Of a stretch of 64,000 nt of DNA, positions 21,597 to 31,460 are shown piece by piece. How positions within the stretch are numbered: position 1 is the stretch's first letter; each line of letters opens with the position of its first letter. Below the pieces are notes generated by a model. It did not search any database. It was given only the letters and a program-made list of their open reading frames with translations, and was not told the origin of the DNA. A program made the position numbers and the translations under genes. The stretch comes from Deinococcus radiotolerans (GTDB lineage Bacteria; Deinococcota; Deinococci; Deinococcales; Deinococcaceae), in contig NZ_BMPE01000014.1 of assembly GCF_014647435.1 (NCBI RefSeq), forward strand, positions 1-64,000. Direction: 5' to 3'.

Positions 21597-22550
21597 ATGA
21601 CCGCTGCCCCCCAGGCCACCACCGCCACACCCGCCCCCACCCCCCGCCCCCTGAGCCTGCGCACCAAGGCCGTGCTGATCACCGCGCTGCCCATCCTCAC
21701 GTTGGGCTTCCTGATCGCCGCGTACCTCACCGCGCACAACCGCGCCGAACTGAGCCGCATCTCCAGCAGCCTCAGCTCCGCCGTCGCCAGCCTCCTCGGC
21801 ACCACCCTGGACGTCACCGACCTCACCCAGGTCAGCACCCAGCTGCGCGCCGCCGTCAACGCCCCCAGCGTCGCCTTCATCGACGTGCAACCCGCCGGGG
21901 ACGCCCCCCGCGCCTTCATCAGCGACACCCCCAGCACCGACTGGCTCCTGCGCCCCCAACTTGACGCGGCCCTCAGGGCCCACCCCGGCAGAACCCACTT
22001 CAGCTGGCCCGACACCCGCGCCGACGCCTACCGCGCCGCGCAGGCCACCCTCACCTCCAGCACGCCCGACAGCGTCCGCGAACACCTTCAGGCCGCGCAG
22101 GCCACCCTCAGCGCCACACGCGGCCAACCCCAGACCTTCGAGGTCACGCAACTCGATGTGTACGACACGCCCCAGGGCACCCGCGCCCTGCGCCTCCCCG
22201 GACAGGCCGCCCCACCCGGCGAGCGCCTGTTCCGCCTCACCATCGGCGTCACCCTGACCGACCTGACGGCCGCGCTGCACCGGCAACTCCTGATCGTCCT
22301 CAGCGCCTGCCTGATCACCGCCGTCACCGCCGCCCTCCTCGCCTGGACCGCCGCGCGCCGCGTCGTGACCCTGCTCCTCGCCATCACGCACGCCGCGCAG
22401 CAGGCCAGCCTCGGCCAGCTGCACGAACCCGTCCACATCCCCCGCCGCGGCCGACCCGACGAACTCAGCGACCTGATCGGCGCCATCGAACGCCTGCGCG
22501 TCAGCCTGCACCTCGCCCTGAACCGCCTGCGCCCCGGAAGCCGCCCATGA
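21597..22550 (+). CDS. Membrane receptor ending in a HAMP domain
   Basis: The 317-residue protein has a short Pro/Thr-rich cytoplasmic start, a first transmembrane helix (about residues 24-45) and an extracytoplasmic domain of about 180 residues. A second helix follows (about 230-252, LLIVLSACLITAVTAALLAW), then a HAMP linker (about 252-305) in which RRGRPDELSDLIGAIERLR matches the conserved DELG-type segment. It stops just after HAMP: no kinase, cyclase or methyl-accepting domain follows. The start is the ATG at 21597, with GGAG five bases upstream; an in-frame ATG at 21576 is an alternative. It overlaps the GntR gene by four bases (ATGA) and is divergent from the liv operon. I infer a sensor that signals by contact with the adjacent regulator. 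Confidence 0.75.
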   Translation: MTAAPQATTATPAPTPRPLSLRTKAVLITALPILTLGFLIAAYLTAHNRAELSRISSSLSSAVASLLGTTLDVTDLTQVSTQLRAAVNAPSVAFIDVQPAGDAPRAFISDTPSTDWLLRPQLDAALRAHPGRTHFSWPDTRADAYRAAQATLTSSTPDSVREHLQAAQATLSATRGQPQTFEVTQLDVYDTPQGTRALRLPGQAAPPGERLFRLTIGVTLTDLTAALHRQLLIVLSACLITAVTAALLAWTAARRVVTLLLAITHAAQQASLGQLHEPVHIPRRGRPDELSDLIGAIERLRVSLHLALNRLRPGSRP

Positions 22551-23536
22551 CCGGCCCCGACCCCACCTTCACCCCGGACCAGCTCGAAAAACGCTCCCTG
22601 GGCGAACACATCGCCGCGCACCTCCAGGAACTGCTGCTCGACGGTCGCCTCAAACCCGGCGATACCCTCCCCAGCCAGCGGGACCTCGCCCAGCGCTACG
22701 GCACCAGCGTCGCCGCCGTCCGCGAGGCCATCAGCATCCTCTCCGCCAGCGGCGTCGTCGACCCCAGACCCGGACGCGGCACCATCATCCTGCCCGTCAC
22801 GCAGCAGGCCCCCAGCATCAACCTCTGGCTGGGCGCCGTGCACGACGAACACGAAGCCCGCGCGTTCCTCGACACCCGCCAGGCCCTCGAGCACTACACC
22901 ATCGCCCAGGCCGCCCAGCACGCCACGCCCGAACAGCACACCGACCTCCTCGAACACCTGCACCGCATGCGCGACGCCCAGGGCGAACCCGAAGCGTTCA
23001 TCCAGGCTGACCTGGCCCTGCACATGGCCATCGCGCAGGCGGCCGGGAATCCCGTTGTGCTGCGCCTGCTGCGCGCCATCCACATGCCCCTGGCCAACCT
23101 GCTGCGCGCCATCAGCACCGACCTCATGCACGCCGGACGCTTCCCGCACCTGTACACCACCCACGAGCAGATCATCCACGGCATCATCCGCCGCGACCCC
23201 CAGGCCGCCACCCGCGCCTTCGACCACATGCTCGACCAGACCACCGAAGGCGGCACCCTGGAACGCGCCCTCGGGCACCCCAGCGAACCCGAACCGCCCC
23301 TGGGCGCCACCTTCCTCGAAGACCTCCACTGGAACCTCACCCGGCTCATCGGCCCCATGGCCGACGTCCTCATCCCCGAAGCGGCCAGCGAACTCGGCCT
23401 CGACCCCGACGCCCTGACCCGCACCCACCTGGAACGCTACCTGCACAACCTCGCCCGGCAACTCCCCGACGGCAAACAGGCCGAATGGACCGCACTGAGC
23501 AGCCTGCTGGAAAAACGCTACGGGTCAGGCACGTGA
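22547..23536 (+). CDS. GntR/FCD regulator with C-terminal extension
   Basis: The 329-residue protein has a GntR winged-helix domain (about residues 16-82) containing LKPGDTLPSQRDLAQRYGTS and VAAVREAISILSASGVV. A FadR-type FCD ligand domain follows (about 95-235), with the acidic and histidine residues ADLALHMAIAQAAGNP and TTHEQIIHGI expected for metal or acid binding. Beyond it lie about 85 extra residues, with LTRLIGPMADVLIPEAASEL and an arginine- and leucine-rich helix. Ordinary FCD regulators lack this part. Its pattern resembles the IGP-A-x-L segment of DUF8082-like modules, but I cannot confirm that. It overlaps the HAMP receptor gene by four bases. The divergent liv operon with tandem palindromes is the likely target. 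Confidence 0.8.
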   Translation: MTGPDPTFTPDQLEKRSLGEHIAAHLQELLLDGRLKPGDTLPSQRDLAQRYGTSVAAVREAISILSASGVVDPRPGRGTIILPVTQQAPSINLWLGAVHDEHEARAFLDTRQALEHYTIAQAAQHATPEQHTDLLEHLHRMRDAQGEPEAFIQADLALHMAIAQAAGNPVVLRLLRAIHMPLANLLRAISTDLMHAGRFPHLYTTHEQIIHGIIRRDPQAATRAFDHMLDQTTEGGTLERALGHPSEPEPPLGATFLEDLHWNLTRLIGPMADVLIPEAASELGLDPDALTRTHLERYLHNLARQLPDGKQAEWTALSSLLEKRYGSGT

Positions 23537-23643
23537 CCTGCTCATACGTCATCTGACGCAGGGCAGCGGGCGTCCATCTCCCTACACTGAAGTCATGATC
23601 TGGCGCAACGACACGCAGGAGGCCCGACCGGAGGGGGCCTGCC

Positions 23644-24180
23644 ATGGCCGAAGAAATCTGGAAGCGGGAGCGACACGCTCGCCGCATCGCGGCCCGTCGT
23701 CTCAGCCTTCAGCTGTACGGTGTCCAGTTCAGACGGTGGACCTCGCCTGATGTGGATCAGGCGTGGCCGCGCGCCTGCTGGACATGGATCGGCCAGTTCG
23801 ATCAACACTGGGAAGCGCAGGTGTGCACCTCGCGCCACCCAGGCTCCCGGCTTCTCACCATCCACCGGACCCGCAAGGGCCGAATCCGGATCATCTGCCA
23901 CCGGGTTGGGTACGTCCAGCGGCGGGGCGCACCGTTTCGCACAGCCGTGATGACCTGGGAACTGGAGACCATCCAGCGTCAGCATCAGGACCGACTCGCG
24001 CGGCGTGTCCTTCAGGAAGGGGGACTCAGGGGCGGCATCTCCGCCGTCACACGGAAGGACCGCCGACGGTGGCGACAAGCCGGTCGGGAAGCGTGCCGAC
24101 TGGCCCTGCTGGGCGAGATCGACCGAGCCGATGATCTCGACCCCCAGCCGCGACGACTGGGGGTGGACTGGATCCTGTAA
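23644..24180 (+). CDS. Hypothetical protein, 178 residues
   Basis: The protein is rich in Arg, Trp and His, with WPRACWTWIGQFDQHWEAQV in the first third and the basic run RKDRRRWRQAGREACRLALL near the end. It has no signal peptide or membrane helix. A purine-rich GGAGGGGG lies before the ATG at 23644. Its codon use is visibly less biased to G or C at third positions than the neighbours, and the gene stands alone between the GntR unit and polX. Both features fit recent acquisition. An open frame on the opposite strand (23593-24078) also spans much of it, so the strand call is not certain. I do not recognise a family. Confidence 0.5.
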   Translation: MAEEIWKRERHARRIAARRLSLQLYGVQFRRWTSPDVDQAWPRACWTWIGQFDQHWEAQVCTSRHPGSRLLTIHRTRKGRIRIICHRVGYVQRRGAPFRTAVMTWELETIQRQHQDRLARRVLQEGGLRGGISAVTRKDRRRWRQAGREACRLALLGEIDRADDLDPQPRRLGVDWIL

Positions 24181-24190
24181 GCGCCCCGAG

Positions 24191-25897
<1,707 letters not shown>

Positions 25898-25948
25898 GCG
25901 CCCAGAGTAAAGGGCCCGGCGGACAGGGGGGCGCAGGCCCGGCGCGGC

Positions 25949-26734
25949 TCAGCCGTGCCGCACCCGTTCCTGGTACGACACGATCCGCCCGCCCACGTCA
26001 TGAATCTGCTTGATGGCGTCAGTGAAGTGATAGCCGACCTCATCGGGCTTATGAGCGTCACTGCCGAGGACGAACGGAATGCCGCGCTCCGCCGCGGCGC
26101 GGGTCAGGTCCGGTGCGGGGTACGCCTCCTGGACGGGTTTGCGCCACCCGGCGGTGTTGAAATCCAGGCTCAGGCCGCGCTCGGCGATCACGTCCAGGGC
26201 GTGCAGCGCCGCGTACCCGTCCGGGTCGCGGTGCCCGAATTTCTTCGGCAGGTCCAGGTGCCCGATACTGTCGAACAGGCCCGATTTCGCGGCGCCTTCG
26301 GCCAGCGCGTAGTAGTCACGGTACAGGCCGCCCAGGTCACGACTGTCGTACTCCGCGATGAATTCCGGGTTGTCGAAGCCCCACGCGCCGATGTAATGGA
26401 TGCTGCCGATCACGTAATCCCACGGGTGCGCACCCAGCACCTCCTCCACGAACCGTTCCGTGCCGGGGTGGAAGTCGGCTTCCAGGCCCAGCCGGACCTC
26501 CAGCCGACCCGCGAACTCCGCCTGAACGTCCTGCACGTCCGCCACGTACTGCGCCAGCTGGTCGCGGCGCATCCGCCACGGCGCGTCGTACCACGCGGGC
26601 ATCGGCATGTGATCCGTGAAGCAGATGCCCGCCAGCCCAGCGTCCAGCGCCGCCTGCGCGTACTCGCGCGGCGCCCCCGTGGCGTGCCCGCACAGGGGCG
26701 TGTGCATATGCGAATCAAACAGCGCAGCAGTCAT
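25949..26734 (-). CDS. PHP-family histidinol-phosphatase-like protein
   Basis: The 261-residue protein is a stand-alone PHP-domain phosphoesterase. The first metal motif is FDSHMHTPLCGHA, followed by GICFTDHMP, the central RLGLEADFHPG, then GSIHYIG and, near the end, VLGSDAHKPDEVG. The arrangement matches HisK-type histidinol-phosphate phosphatases, the eighth enzyme step of histidine synthesis. Other phosphate esters remain possible, as no other his gene is nearby. TACCCT six bases upstream supports the ATG at 26734 rather than the in-frame GTG two codons earlier. It lies upstream of polX on the same strand, 51 bases away, but both have their own -10 elements. Confidence 0.82.
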   Translation of the reverse strand: MTAALFDSHMHTPLCGHATGAPREYAQAALDAGLAGICFTDHMPMPAWYDAPWRMRRDQLAQYVADVQDVQAEFAGRLEVRLGLEADFHPGTERFVEEVLGAHPWDYVIGSIHYIGAWGFDNPEFIAEYDSRDLGGLYRDYYALAEGAAKSGLFDSIGHLDLPKKFGHRDPDGYAALHALDVIAERGLSLDFNTAGWRKPVQEAYPAPDLTRAAAERGIPFVLGSDAHKPDEVGYHFTDAIKQIHDVGGRIVSYQERVRHG

Positions 26735-26759
26735 GCCCACAGGGTACGGCAGGGCGCGG

Positions 26760-27350
26760 TCAGCGGGCGTGGCGGGTCACGAAACGCAGGGTGACCTCCA
26801 GCATGCCCGCGAGCAGGCCGCCCACCAGCACGTTCCGCACCAGTTCTGTTGGCGAGGCCGGGGTCAGCGCGGGCAACAAAACGGTGCCGAGCTGCGCGGC
26901 CCGCACCGCCCAGGTCCAGCGGGTCAGGGCTACCGGGGCGGGGGTGTGCGTCTCGGCGGCCGTCTGGACGGGAGCGAACCACCAAGCGGCGGGCAGCATG
27001 CCCAGCGAATTCAGGCCTGTGCCGATTCGTTCGCCCGGGGTCTCGCTGGACGCGAGCAGGGCGTACAGGACGCCCAGCGCGTTCACGGCGAGCAGCACCC
27101 AGCGCCAGACGCGCAGAGCCTGGGCGCGTGCGGCGGGCTGTTCGGCCGCTTCGACAGACACCATCCAGCGCGCGAGGTTGGCCGTGAGCCAGATCAGCGG
27201 CACCATGAACATCAGGGCGATCACGGGCGCGGTGGGATGCGCGCTCGTCGGTGCGACGGTCAGCGCGAACTGCACGGCCAGCAGCGTCCACAGCCACCGG
27301 CCGGCCGGCCGCGCGGCCGGAGCAGGTGGAATACGGTCCTGAAGGGTCAC
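26760..27350 (-). CDS. Integral membrane protein, function unknown
   Basis: This 196-residue protein has about five hydrophobic segments, including WLWTLLAVQFALTVAP, VIALMFMVPLIWLTANLARW, VLLAVNALGVLYALLA and a C-terminal VRNVLVGGLLAGMLEVTL. The N-terminus is a short proline- and arginine-rich tail. The start is a GTG at 27350, supported by TATCCT six bases upstream; the frame is open much further upstream but reads there as the shadow of the next gene. It lies between the PHP phosphatase and the metallo-beta-lactamase gene, both also on the minus strand. I do not recognise the family. Confidence 0.65.
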   Translation of the reverse strand: MTLQDRIPPAPAARPAGRWLWTLLAVQFALTVAPTSAHPTAPVIALMFMVPLIWLTANLARWMVSVEAAEQPAARAQALRVWRWVLLAVNALGVLYALLASSETPGERIGTGLNSLGMLPAAWWFAPVQTAAETHTPAPVALTRWTWAVRAAQLGTVLLPALTPASPTELVRNVLVGGLLAGMLEVTLRFVTRHAR

Positions 27351-27400
27351 CCGCGCAGGATAGAGGAGGAGGGAGGCCAGAGCACGTGAACCTGCACGGT

Positions 27401-28393
27401 CTACCGGGGCAGCCAGCCGTCCGGGAAGCCCGTGGCGGGGTGGATGGCCTGAGCCGCCGTCAGCATGGCGGGCCACTGTTCGGGCCGGTAGCGGCGGCTC
27501 AGGTGCAGCAGCGTCAGTGCGGGGATGCCCGCCACGTAGGCGAGGGTGGCGACCTGCGTGACCGTGGTGTGCTGATGGCGCGTGGCGAGGTCCTGATCCT
27601 CGGGCGCGTACTGCGCCTCGGCGTACAGCGTCTGCACGCCACGCAGGACGGGGGCGAGGCGGGCCTGCTGCGCGTCGTCCAGAAGGAAGTCCGTGAGGTA
27701 CGCGAGGCTCTCCCCGCGTTCGCGTTCCATCAGTGCGGCTCGGAGGGCGTCCGCATGGTGGACCTGACCGTTCACGTCGAGATCTCCTTTCGCCCCGCCT
27801 TTCAATGCGGCCAGCCACGGGCCGGGGCGCAGGCCCAGCCCTGCCAAGGCGGCGGTGTTCACGCGCTCCCGGTCGGGCTCGCGCAGGATGAAGCCCAGGC
27901 TGCGGCCGTGGTGTTCCAGTGGGACGGCCTGCACGCTGACTTCCGCGGTGGTGAGGATGGTGCCGCCGTGCGTGCGGGTGCCGGCCTCGTGCGCGGTGGC
28001 GAACGCCTCGCGCGCATCGAACCGGTAGGACCGCACGTGCGTGTCGTGCACGTCATGCACCACCCACTGCCCGCGCAAATCGGGCGCGTGGTTCCACCAG
28101 AACCCCTGGAAGCGGTGCCCGAGGATGCGGGCGGTGCCGGGCGGGCCCCAGGCGTGCGTGGGTGCCGCGCGGTCGAAGGTGGCGCGGAAGAAGTCGTCGA
28201 AGCCGCCCACGTGATCCATGTGCAGGTGCGACAGCAGCAGGTGATCGGTGGCCTGCACCTCCGCGAAGGGCAGCGTGTCCAGCACGTGCGCGCCGCAGTC
28301 CAGCAGCAGCCGCGTGCGGCCCTGCCCGCTGTCCGCCGTGACCCACAGCGCGTTGTCTTCCGCTGGTCTGCCCAGCACCTCGGCCCTCAACAT
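27401..28393 (-). CDS. Metallo-beta-lactamase-fold hydrolase (RNase Z-like)
   Basis: The 330-residue protein carries the metal-binding motif SHLHMDHVGGFDDFF near residue 56. The downstream YLTDF and HQHTTVTQVATLAYVA segments supply the remaining metal ligands in the RNase Z/arylsulfatase branch of the fold. The insertion GFWWNHAPDLRGQWVVHDV is unfamiliar. The product could be a tRNA 3'-processing enzyme or a small-molecule hydrolase; sequence alone does not decide. CATACT seven bases before the ATG at 28393 fits a leaderless start. It is divergent from the VOC gene at 28469. Confidence 0.78.
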   Translation of the reverse strand: MLRAEVLGRPAEDNALWVTADSGQGRTRLLLDCGAHVLDTLPFAEVQATDHLLLSHLHMDHVGGFDDFFRATFDRAAPTHAWGPPGTARILGHRFQGFWWNHAPDLRGQWVVHDVHDTHVRSYRFDAREAFATAHEAGTRTHGGTILTTAEVSVQAVPLEHHGRSLGFILREPDRERVNTAALAGLGLRPGPWLAALKGGAKGDLDVNGQVHHADALRAALMERERGESLAYLTDFLLDDAQQARLAPVLRGVQTLYAEAQYAPEDQDLATRHQHTTVTQVATLAYVAGIPALTLLHLSRRYRPEQWPAMLTAAQAIHPATGFPDGWLPR

Positions 28394-28468
28394 GCTGGGC
28401 AGTATGCCTGCGCCGCGGTAGGCGGGGCCACGGTGGTTCGGCGGAGGGTTCGCCCGGTACGATGGCGT

Positions 28469-28822
28469 ATGCCTCCTGCCTCACTGCGGAACGTGACCCT
28501 GGTCGTGCGGGACCCGCAGGCGTCGCGGGCGTTCTACCGCTCGGTGCTGGACCTGCCGGACGCGCCGGACGCCGGGCCGAACTTCGTGATGCTCCAGGCG
28601 GGGTCCGTGACCGTGATCCTGCAACCGGCCGCGGCCAGCAGCGCCGCGCCGCAGCCGGGCGGGGTGGAACTGGGCTTCGAGGTCCCGGATGTGGACGCCG
28701 CGCGCGACGCGCTGCTCGCGGCGGGCGGCACGGTGGGCGACGTGCAGCGCATGGGCTGGGGTGAGGCGCTCGATGCCCGCGACCCGGACGGGCACGCGCT
28801 GACCCTGTACCGACGCCGCTGA
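28469..28822 (+). CDS. VOC-family (glyoxalase/bleomycin-resistance-like) protein
   Basis: The 117-residue protein has the paired beta-alpha-beta-beta-beta modules of the vicinal oxygen chelate fold: LRNVTLVVRDPQASRAFYRS, then GVELGFEVPDVDAARDALLA and the terminal DPDGHALTLYRRR. The acidic ligand position in the first module is not obvious, so metal binding is uncertain. TACGAT five bases before the ATG at 28469 suggests a leaderless transcript. A second ATG at 28462 opens a different frame that does not give this fold. The stop is two bases before the ABC permease gene, so the two are translated together. Confidence 0.75.
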   Translation: MPPASLRNVTLVVRDPQASRAFYRSVLDLPDAPDAGPNFVMLQAGSVTVILQPAAASSAAPQPGGVELGFEVPDVDAARDALLAAGGTVGDVQRMGWGEALDARDPDGHALTLYRRR

Positions 28823-28824
28823 CC

Positions 28825-29616
28825 ATGCCGGCTCGTCTGGCGCTGCTGGTGGCGGTTCACGCGGCCCTGTGGCTGGGCCTGAACCGCGCGCTGCCGTGGC
28901 CGGAGCGGCTGACGGCGTACGGCGCGGCCCTGCGCGGCGCGCTGGAGCCCGGCGTGTGGACGGACGTGGCCCCCGCCGCGCTGCTGACGGGCACGTACCT
29001 GCTGCTGGGGACGCTGCTGGCGTGGGCGCTGGTGGGTGGGCTGCGGCGGGTGCCTCTGCCCACGCTGTGGGTGCTGGAAGCCCTGCCGCCGTTTGGGCTG
29101 CTGATCGGGGCGCTGGCGTTGGGCCTGACCGTCACGACGGCGCGCGGCTGGTCGTTGCCGCTGACGCCCTGGGCGCCGCTGATGTTGGCGCTGTTCGCAC
29201 TGACCCTGGCGCTGCCGGCCGCCGCCCGCGCGGCGACGCAGGGGTGCGGCGCGTTCCGGGACGCGTGGCAGGCGCCGTACACCCGCGCAGCCCGCGCCAT
29301 GGGAGTCCTGGAGGCGCGCCTGGCGGGGCGGGCGTGGGCGGTCGCGCGGCCCGTGGCCGCCCGCAGCCTGACGGGCGACACGCTGAACATCGTCCTGTCC
29401 CTGACGGTCCTGGAGGGCCTGCTCCAGTTCCCGGGGGTGGGCACTGCCGTGTACGGCGCTGTTCAGGCCACCCTGAGCGGCACCTCGTCCCTTCTGGACG
29501 GTTCGGCGCTGGCGGCGGCCCTGGCGGCCCTGCTGGCGCTGGGCGGCGTGGTGGGGGCCGCGCAGCAGACCGTGGCCTCACGCCTCGATCCGCGCCCCGC
29601 GCCGGACGCCGCGTGA
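28825..29616 (+). CDS. Dpp/Opp-type ABC transporter permease (DppB-like)
   Basis: The 263-residue protein has about six hydrophobic helices and a cytoplasmic EAA-type loop in YTRAARAMGVLEARLAGRAW, matching the Y-x-R-x-AR-A-x-G pattern of the DppB/OppB permeases. It continues with NIVLSLTVLEGLLQFPGVG, also typical. It is shorter than usual DppB proteins and its N-terminus is atypical. It ends in a GTGA overlap with its partner at 29613. No substrate-binding protein or ATPase gene accompanies the pair in this window, so it is either an orphan that uses distant subunits or a degenerate remnant. The substrate is unknown. Confidence 0.72.
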   Translation: MPARLALLVAVHAALWLGLNRALPWPERLTAYGAALRGALEPGVWTDVAPAALLTGTYLLLGTLLAWALVGGLRRVPLPTLWVLEALPPFGLLIGALALGLTVTTARGWSLPLTPWAPLMLALFALTLALPAAARAATQGCGAFRDAWQAPYTRAARAMGVLEARLAGRAWAVARPVAARSLTGDTLNIVLSLTVLEGLLQFPGVGTAVYGAVQATLSGTSSLLDGSALAAALAALLALGGVVGAAQQTVASRLDPRPAPDAA

Positions 29617-30473
29617 GGTGGTGGTGGCTGCTGGCGCCGCTCGTGCTGCTGGCGCTGCTGGCTCCCCGCGCCGAGTGCCCGGTGCGGCCCCTGATCGCCC
29701 TGCCGGGCGTGACGGACGCCGCCGCGCTGCGCGTGCCGCCGCTGCGGCCCGGTGATCCGCTGGCGCGTCTGGGAACCGACCGGTTCGGACGGGACGCGGC
29801 GTGCGTGCTGCCCCGCGCGCTGCGGCGGTCCCTGACTCTGGCGCTCTGGGCGCTGGCGTGGGGGGCGGTGCCGGGCGTGCTGCTGGGCCTGTGGCGCGGT
29901 TGGCGCGGCGCCGTCACCTGGGTGCCGGAACTGCCGGCGCTGCTGCTTGCGGCCCTGCTGCTGGGGCGTGGGTCGTTCCGGCTGGTGCTGGCGGGCGGCG
30001 TGGCACTCCTCACGGCGCGGATGGTGGCGGCGCAGGTGACGGCCGTGCGCCGGGAGGGGTTCGTCGAGGGCGCGGCCGCGCTGGGCGGCGGGACTGCGCA
30101 TGTGCTGCGCGTGCACGTGTGGCCCCACCTGCGCCCGCGCCTGGGGGCGGTGCTGGGAACCGTCCTGAGCGGCGTGTTCCTGTGGCTGATGGAACTGGGC
30201 GCGCTGGGCTTCCATGACCAGCCGACGCTGACCGTGGCGTTCACGGACGGGCTGGACGCCGTACCGGACGTGACGGCCGTGCCGCTGAACGCCGACCTGG
30301 GTCAGCTGATCAGCTTCGCGCGCTGGACGTGGCTGGACACGCCCGAGGGGCTGGCGTGGCCCGCGCTGCTGCTCACGCTTCTGGTGCTGGCCCTGAAGGA
30401 CGCGGCGCGCGCCACCAGCGGCCCCCGAACACGTGCAGGGTCAGGCCCGCGAAGACCAGCAGCGCGCCGATAG
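29613..30473 (+). CDS. Dpp/Opp-type ABC transporter permease (DppC-like)
   Basis: The 286-residue protein carries the DppC hallmark LARLGTDRFGRD near residue 55. The EAA loop VRREGFVEGAAALGGGTAHVL follows, with the expected histidine-rich VWPHLRP after it. The start is a GTG at 29613, in a GTGA overlap with the upstream permease. The last 33 codons (after LVLALKDAAR) run 101 bases into the convergent EamA gene and read as an arginine- and proline-rich tail, GPRTRAGSGPRRPAARR. The tail is probably an accident of missing stop codons in this GC-rich frame. Together with 28825 it forms a permease heterodimer lacking ATPases. Confidence 0.75.
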   Translation: MRWWWLLAPLVLLALLAPRAECPVRPLIALPGVTDAAALRVPPLRPGDPLARLGTDRFGRDAACVLPRALRRSLTLALWALAWGAVPGVLLGLWRGWRGAVTWVPELPALLLAALLLGRGSFRLVLAGGVALLTARMVAAQVTAVRREGFVEGAAALGGGTAHVLRVHVWPHLRPRLGAVLGTVLSGVFLWLMELGALGFHDQPTLTVAFTDGLDAVPDVTAVPLNADLGQLISFARWTWLDTPEGLAWPALLLTLLVLALKDAARATSGPRTRAGSGPRRPAARR

Positions 30474-31296
30474 CCTTGCCGGGCGGGAACGCCTCGTGGA
30501 AGGCCAGGGCGCTGGCGATCAGGCCGAACACCGGCACCAGCAGCGACAGGGGCGCCACCCGCGCCGCGCCGTGCCGCTGGATCAGCAGCGACCACAGGCC
30601 GAAGCCCAGCACGGTGTTCCCCAGCCCCATGAATACGATGGCGCCCCAGAAGCCCCACCCGCTGTGCGTGAGGGTGTGGCCCACGGCGGCCCAGCCGCCG
30701 GTCAGGCCCGCCAGCAGCGTCAGGGGAATGGGGGGAATCAGGGCACTCCAGACGACCAGGGACAGCATGTTCGCGCCCCCTGAGGCGCGCACCACGAGGT
30801 TGCTGCCCGCCCAGCCCAGCGCGGCCAGCAGCGTCAATCCCAGGCTGACGAGGGGCAGGTCGCCGCCGGAGAGCGCGCCGATCAGAGCCATGCCGCCGAA
30901 CGCGGCTGTCATCCCGGCGGCCTGCCAGGGCTGGATGCGTTCGCCCAGCAGCCGCGCGGCGAGCAGCGCCGTGAAGAACGCCTGCATCTGCATGAGCAGC
31001 GAGCCCAGCCCCGCGCTCATGCCCAGCTGAATGGCGAGGTACAACAGGCCGAACTGCACGACGCCCACCAACAGTCCGTACCCCCACAGCAGGCGCGCGG
31101 GCAGCTGCGGGCGCGGCACGAGGAACACGGCTGGGAGGGCCGCCACCGCGAAGCGCAGCGCGGCGACCAGCAGCGGCGGGGCGCCCGCGACACTCCACTT
31201 GATCACGATGAAGTTCACGCCCCAGATGCCCGTGATGAGCAGCGCCAGCAGCAGCGCGCGGGCATTCAGGGGCGGCAGGGTCGCGGGGGCGCTCAT
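30373..31296 (-). CDS. EamA-family (DMT) transporter
   Basis: The 307-residue protein has ten hydrophobic helices in two EamA repeats. The first begins LLLALLITGIWGVNFIVIKW, and the second begins GWAGSNLVVRASGGAN and ends AIGALLVFAGLTLHVFG. Members export amino acids or metabolites; the substrate here is unknown. TACACT lies eight bases before the ATG at 31296 (leaderless). Its 3' end overlaps the convergent DppC-like gene by 101 bases. The protein ends with a hydrophilic tail, RWWRAPRPSGPAPEA, encoded within the overlap. Confidence 0.85.
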   Translation of the reverse strand: MSAPATLPPLNARALLLALLITGIWGVNFIVIKWSVAGAPPLLVAALRFAVAALPAVFLVPRPQLPARLLWGYGLLVGVVQFGLLYLAIQLGMSAGLGSLLMQMQAFFTALLAARLLGERIQPWQAAGMTAAFGGMALIGALSGGDLPLVSLGLTLLAALGWAGSNLVVRASGGANMLSLVVWSALIPPIPLTLLAGLTGGWAAVGHTLTHSGWGFWGAIVFMGLGNTVLGFGLWSLLIQRHGAARVAPLSLLVPVFGLIASALAFHEAFPPGKAIGALLVFAGLTLHVFGGRWWRAPRPSGPAPEA

Positions 31297-31460
31297 TGCG
31301 CGGGAGTGTACGCCCGGCCCCCTACCGGCGTTCGGTTATGACGGACAGTGACACTTTCGATTGCATGGCGGGGCGGTGTTAGAGTAGCGCAGCACCACAC
31401 AACCCAGGCGAACTCCTGCCGGCTGACACCCCGGACGGGACGCTTGCCGATGGAGGCTCC

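Noticed and set aside
23593..24078. Minus-strand frame of 161 codons opposite the hypothetical gene at 23644
   Set aside because: It has less plausible composition and no ribosome-binding or -10 element at its start. The plus-strand frame has a purine-rich site and fills the gap better, though I am not certain.
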